In this document: piece by piece, positions 4,215-5,000 of the stretch | Position numbering within the stretch: the stretch's first letter is position 1 | How the letters are laid out: each line of letters begins with the position of its first letter | Assembly: GCA_900321945.1 (NCBI GenBank) | Contig: ONXY01000163.1 | Location: forward strand, 1-5,000 | Direction of reading: 5' to 3' | From: an uncultured Eubacteriales bacterium | Lineage (GTDB): Bacteria; Bacillota_A; Clostridia; Christensenellales; Aristaeellaceae | Length of the DNA stretch: 5,000 nucleotides | Made by a program: the position numbers and the translations under genes | The notes under the pieces: generated by a model | Told to the model about the DNA's origin: nothing | The model's database searches: none | What the model saw: the letters and a program-made list of their open reading frames with translations, nothing else

Positions 4215-5000
4215 GCGGCTTTCCTCCTGGCCCGGACGGACCACGCCATGGCGAGCCCGCCCAGAATCATCAGCGCCGCCGCGCCCCCGGCAGTCTCAAA
4301 GGTGATAATCCGCGCCAGATGAGCGTACTGCGCGAGCATCGCCTGGGAAGCCTCGCTCAGCATCTCCCTCAGGTTCAGCATTCTGATCGGCAGAAGAGTC
4401 AGCAGCATCAGCAGCCCGCAGGCGCTGAGCGCTCCGCCGATGTACTGCCCGGCGGTCTGAATCTTCCGGCTCATCATCAGGGCGATGATTCCGGCCAGCA
4501 GCAGCGCGGCCAGCCCGCAGATCGCCGGCGCCGCTTTCAGCAGCTCCAGGATCCGGGGAAGGTTCACCATGCCCTCCGCCCTTTGGAAAGCCGCGCTCAT
4601 CAGTTTATCCCGGAACAGGACGCCGGTCTTCCGCACCATACCGGCCACGCGGGTCTCCACGCTCTCAATGGTGCTGCTCACGGCCAGCGGATTCAGTCCG
4701 CTGAGGAAGCCTTCGTCCGCCTCAAGCACGTTCTGCAGATCGGCCTGAAAAACCGGAGCTTCCTTCAGTTCTCCCGTGGACAGCAGCCCCGTCCACCATT
4801 CCACCACCTGCCGGTCCATTTCGATAACCTGCTCCCGGCTGACAGCCGCGAACACGGGTTCCGGAGAAAAGCCGTATTCCCGTGCAATGGGTTCCAGGCC
4901 TTCCGCGATCCGGGTCATCTGAGCGTCAATCTGCGCTCCGTTCAGCGCGACGCGCTCATGCAGCCCGCGGGAAGTCATGATCTGGATGCCGACAAGTCCC
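4205..5000 (-). CDS. Membrane protein of unknown function (5' end outside window)
   Basis: I do not recognise this family. The frame runs open to the window edge. The first visible codons read GLVGIQI before an internal Met at 4978, which has no ribosome binding site, so the true start is upstream and this looks like the end of an N-terminal membrane helix. Counting from that Met, about 145 mostly hydrophilic, helix-rich residues follow (including DRQVVEWW at 55-62), probably extracytoplasmic. Three hydrophobic segments come next at about 150-170, 178-198 and 226-248, with a basic tail (RARRKAACG) that suggests a cytoplasmic C-terminus. The stop codon lies inside the phosphoesterase gene, so the two are coupled. 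A role as membrane partner of that enzyme is a guess from context only. Confidence 0.8.
   Translation of the reverse strand, partial: GLVGIQIMTSRGLHERVALNGAQIDAQMTRIAEGLEPIAREYGFSPEPVFAAVSREQVIEMDRQVVEWWTGLLSTGELKEAPVFQADLQNVLEADEGFLSGLNPLAVSSTIESVETRVAGMVRKTGVLFRDKLMSAAFQRAEGMVNLPRILELLKAAPAICGLAALLLAGIIALMMSRKIQTAGQYIGGALSACGLLMLLTLLPIRMLNLREMLSEASQAMLAQYAHLARIITFETAGGAAALMILGGLAMAWSVRARRKAACG
4221..4228 (-). promoter_or_regulatory. Ribosome binding site deciding the phosphoesterase start
   Basis: AGGAGGAA lies inside the end of the upstream gene. It is 6 nt from the ATG at 4214 (8 nt measured from AGGAGG) and 14 nt from AGGAGG to the ATG at 4208. Spacing favours 4214. An ATG at 4244 lies upstream of this site and is not served by it. 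Confidence 0.75.

Noticed and set aside
3468..4322. Plus-strand open frame opposite the phosphoesterase
   Set aside because: The opposite strand encodes all metallophosphoesterase metal motifs; this frame has none of its own.

Overview
The window reads as part of a chromosome from a Clostridia-like member of the Bacillota (Firmicutes). The basis is strong AGGAGG-type ribosome binding sites, consensus sigma-A promoters, G+C-rich coding sequence, and a GreA and Met transporter of Firmicutes style. A rumen or gut lineage is plausible, but I cannot name the genus. All seven genes lie on the minus strand, so transcription runs from high to low coordinates. Coding density is high. The only longer non-coding stretches are about 120 bp before greA, about 85 bp between metQ and metN, and about 163 bp before metQ.

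In transcription order, the first unit (about 5000 to 3316) holds three genes. These are a multi-spanning membrane protein of unknown function whose 5' end lies outside the window, a calcineurin-like metallophosphoesterase overlapping it by 10 nt, and a 52-residue protein that looks like one EF-hand. Very tight spacing suggests one operon. A weak A/T stem follows the last stop codon.

The second unit (3250 to 423) is a methionine ABC importer in the order metQ, metN, metI. It has its own promoter (TGGACA, 17 bp, TATGAT with an extended -10). Just upstream of the -35 box lies a striking pair of 12-bp dyads, which together also form a long hairpin. A perfect 12-bp stem between metQ and metN probably lowers expression of metNI relative to metQ. 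metN and metI overlap at TGATG.

The third unit is greA, cut off at position 1. It has a perfect TTGACA-N17-TATAAT promoter placed directly after the metI stop codon, and a structured leader.

The main discovery is in metQ. The protein contains both halves of a MetQ/NlpA substrate-binding protein, but in swapped order. The segment that is normally C-terminal (IAIPNDATNEGR onward) follows the signal peptide directly, and the segment that is normally N-terminal (VTPVPHEPIAKIAKE onward) comes last. This is a natural circular permutation with new ends at the first inter-lobe crossover. The protein also lacks a convincing lipobox and instead shows an AMA-D signal-peptidase-I-like site.
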